A stretch of DNA of 64,000 nucleotides, from contig NZ_NNRM01000053.1 in the NCBI RefSeq assembly GCF_002252525.1, forward strand, positions 1 to 64,000, in the 5' to 3' direction. The notes under the pieces are model-generated. The model searched no databases. It was given only the letters and a program-made list of their open reading frames with translations, and was not told the origin of the DNA. Made by a program: the position numbers and the translations under genes. Positions 62,876 through 64,000 of the stretch are shown here, piece by piece. The stretch comes from Brucella pseudogrignonensis (lineage in GTDB: Bacteria > Pseudomonadota > Alphaproteobacteria > Rhizobiales > Rhizobiaceae). Position 1 is the first letter of the stretch; the number at the start of each line of letters is the position of its first letter.

Positions 62876-63637
62876 TTATTCTGCAATTGTCAGTTTGATG
62901 CCTGCCGGCTCAAGTTCGGCCACAAGTGCATCGCCCGGTGATTTATCCGTGATGATCGCGTCGAAATCGCCAAGATCAGCCATCACATGCAGGGCCGTGC
63001 GCCGGAAACGCTGATGATTGACCAGCAGGCATGTGCGGGTTGCCGACGCAGTCATGGCGCGCTTGGTGCGGACGACGTTTTCATCCATATGGTAGACCAG
63101 ACGCCCATTGACCGCAGGCGCGGAAATGAAGGCAATATCTGCGCTGAGTTTTGACAGCGCTTCTTCGGTCAGCAGGCCAAAGAACGCATTGAACTTTGCC
63201 GAAAATACCCCGCCGAGCGCGATCAGATTGATGCCGCCTTCGCCTTTGAGGTTTTCGATGATGACCGCATTGTTGGTAATCACCGTCAGCGGGCGTTTTT
63301 CGATCAACATGCTTCCGAGAACTGCGGCGGTGGAACCGTCATTAATCATCACGGTCATGCCAGGTTCGATCAGGTCAAGGGCCGCGCGGCCCATCTCGAT
63401 CTTGGCTTCGTTATCCTGCTGGACGCGAAAACGGAAATCGCTTTCAAACTGAGAGCCAGCATCCATGGTTGCGCCGCCGCGTACTTTGCGCAGCACGCCG
63501 GATTCTTCAAGAGAATCCAGATCGCGATGGATGGTCATTTTGGAGACAGCAAAGCGCTCGGAAAGATCATCGAGATCGACTGCATGATTTTCAATCAGCA
63601 GATTGATGATCGCCTGTCTTCTTTCGTCGCGTTTCAC
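62876..63637 (-). CDS. DeoR-family regulator of the erythritol locus
   Basis: A 253-residue DeoR-type regulator. The winged helix is DLSERFAVSKMTIHRDLDSLEESGVL, followed by the sugar-phosphate-binding domain containing VMINDGSTAAVLG and LTVITNNAVII. The GTG start fits the family's conserved VKRDERRQAIINLL beginning; an in-frame TTG 39 bases upstream is less likely. A 14-bp inverted repeat lies in the gap to eryD. Confidence 0.88.
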   Translation of the reverse strand: MKRDERRQAIINLLIENHAVDLDDLSERFAVSKMTIHRDLDSLEESGVLRKVRGGATMDAGSQFESDFRFRVQQDNEAKIEMGRAALDLIEPGMTVMINDGSTAAVLGSMLIEKRPLTVITNNAVIIENLKGEGGINLIALGGVFSAKFNAFFGLLTEEALSKLSADIAFISAPAVNGRLVYHMDENVVRTKRAMTASATRTCLLVNHQRFRRTALHVMADLGDFDAIITDKSPGDALVAELEPAGIKLTIAE

Positions 63638-63682
63638 GGAATTTCCGATCTCAGAGCGTGTTTGTTTATCACACAAACTTAA

Positions 63683-63727
63683 ATCACAAAATCACAAAAC
63701 AATCCATATAAAATGTGATTTTGTGAT
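63683..63727. promoter_or_regulatory. Operator of the eryR-tpiA2-rpiB unit
   Basis: ATCACAAAATCACA (63683-63696) and TGTGATTTTGTGAT (63714-63727) are exact inverted copies with a 17-base A/T-rich spacer, and each arm is itself a direct repeat of an ATCACA-like unit. It lies 46-90 bases before the eryR start, where DeoR proteins often bind. CRP-type binding is possible too. Confidence 0.65.
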
Positions 63728-63749
63728 ATTTTGTTGATCGACGTTGTGG

Positions 63750-64000
63750 CTATTGCAGAAGTGCTTTGGCCGTACGCTCGTCGGTAATCAGCCCATAAAG
63801 CCGACCACTCCTAAGCACCGAACGGATAGCGTCTGCTTTGGAGAGCCCGCCAGCGAGGCCGATAATGCGGCTCATATCGGCATTTTCCACCGAAGCGGCA
63901 ATGGTGCGTGCCGTCAGCCCTGTTTCAAGCCGCGTGCCATTGATGTCGAAGAAATGCCCCAGCATTTCACCGACAGCGCCACGCTCTGCGATCTCTTCCA
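63750..64000 (-). CDS. eryD: C-terminal part of EryD, SorC-family erythritol repressor
   Basis: The last 83 codons of a SorC/DeoR-type regulator, running off the window end. Residues include EEIAERGAVGEMLGHFFD, then ARTIAASVENADMSR and IIGLAGGLSKADAIRSVL, the end of the sugar-binding domain. In Brucella EryD represses eryABCD and is relieved by erythritol. The rest, and presumably eryABC, lie beyond the window. Confidence 0.85.
   Translation of the reverse strand, partial: EEIAERGAVGEMLGHFFDINGTRLETGLTARTIAASVENADMSRIIGLAGGLSKADAIRSVLRSGRLYGLITDERTAKALLQ

Noticed and set aside
1-64000. CRISPR arrays, insertion sequences, phage or conjugation genes
   Set aside because: None seen: no regularly spaced repeats, transposase motifs or integrase-like proteins.

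Overview
The window looks like an accessory-rich stretch of the second chromosome of a Brucellaceae member, most likely an Ochrobactrum-type (Brucella anthropi-like) soil or opportunistic alphaproteobacterium. The basis is an Omp2-type porin, the fbp-fba / rpiB-tpiA2-eryR-eryD block known from the Brucella erythritol locus, a fructose-type frcBCA transporter, and two 103-bp palindromic repeats of the size of the Brucella Bru-RS elements. This is inference from recognised families; no database was searched. No rRNA, tRNA, CRISPR array, insertion sequence or phage gene was seen.

Layout. 0.2-3.4 kb: small exported proteins, including two that resemble lysozyme inhibitors (MliC-like and LprI-like), a von Willebrand A protein and a GlcG/HbpS-like protein behind a structured leader. 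3.4-10.5 kb: a sensor kinase overlapping a response regulator with a MarR-like output domain, then a 1213-residue autotransporter. 10.6-12.7 kb: divergent otnK and otnC for four-carbon acid sugars. 12.7-21.3 kb: a divergent cluster with a dimethylformamidase-like protein, a GntR regulator and a class III aminotransferase on one side, a spermidine/putrescine-type ABC importer on the other, and a paralogous GntR regulator closing it. Copies of a TGATATATCA palindrome sit at the promoters.

21.4-41 kb: a large catabolic island. It has an AroE-like dehydrogenase, acyl-CoA dehydrogenase, enoyl-CoA hydratase, PaaH-like hydroxyacyl-CoA dehydrogenase, a fused E1 alpha-beta dehydrogenase, an AcoC-like lipoyl-hydrolase E2, a complete Dpp-type ABC importer, a class III CoA transferase, an aldehyde dehydrogenase and a 3-oxoadipyl-CoA-type thiolase. 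An IclR and a double-winged-helix GntR regulator sit within it. The genes can be read as uptake of an organic acid or peptide-like compound, CoA activation, beta-oxidation and thiolysis to acetyl-CoA plus an acyl-CoA. A palindrome TGAAATT-W-AATTYCA occurs in three divergent promoters (otnK/otnC, acyl-CoA dehydrogenase/hydratase, iclR/dppB), suggesting one regulon.

41-50.4 kb: a second Dpp-type importer operon with a C45 (penicillin acyltransferase-like) hydrolase, an alpha/beta hydrolase, an amidase and a PaiB-like flavin protein, pointing to scavenging of amide- or acyl-linked compounds. 50.7-56.7 kb: porin, ROK repressor and frcBCA. 56.7-59.1 kb: an Lrp regulator divergent from an FAD amino-acid oxidase/dehydrogenase, and a small membrane protein. 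59.4-64 kb: fbp and fba converge on rpiB, tpiA2, eryR and the 3' part of eryD. In Brucella these proteins convert erythritol products to erythrose-4-phosphate and feed gluconeogenesis.
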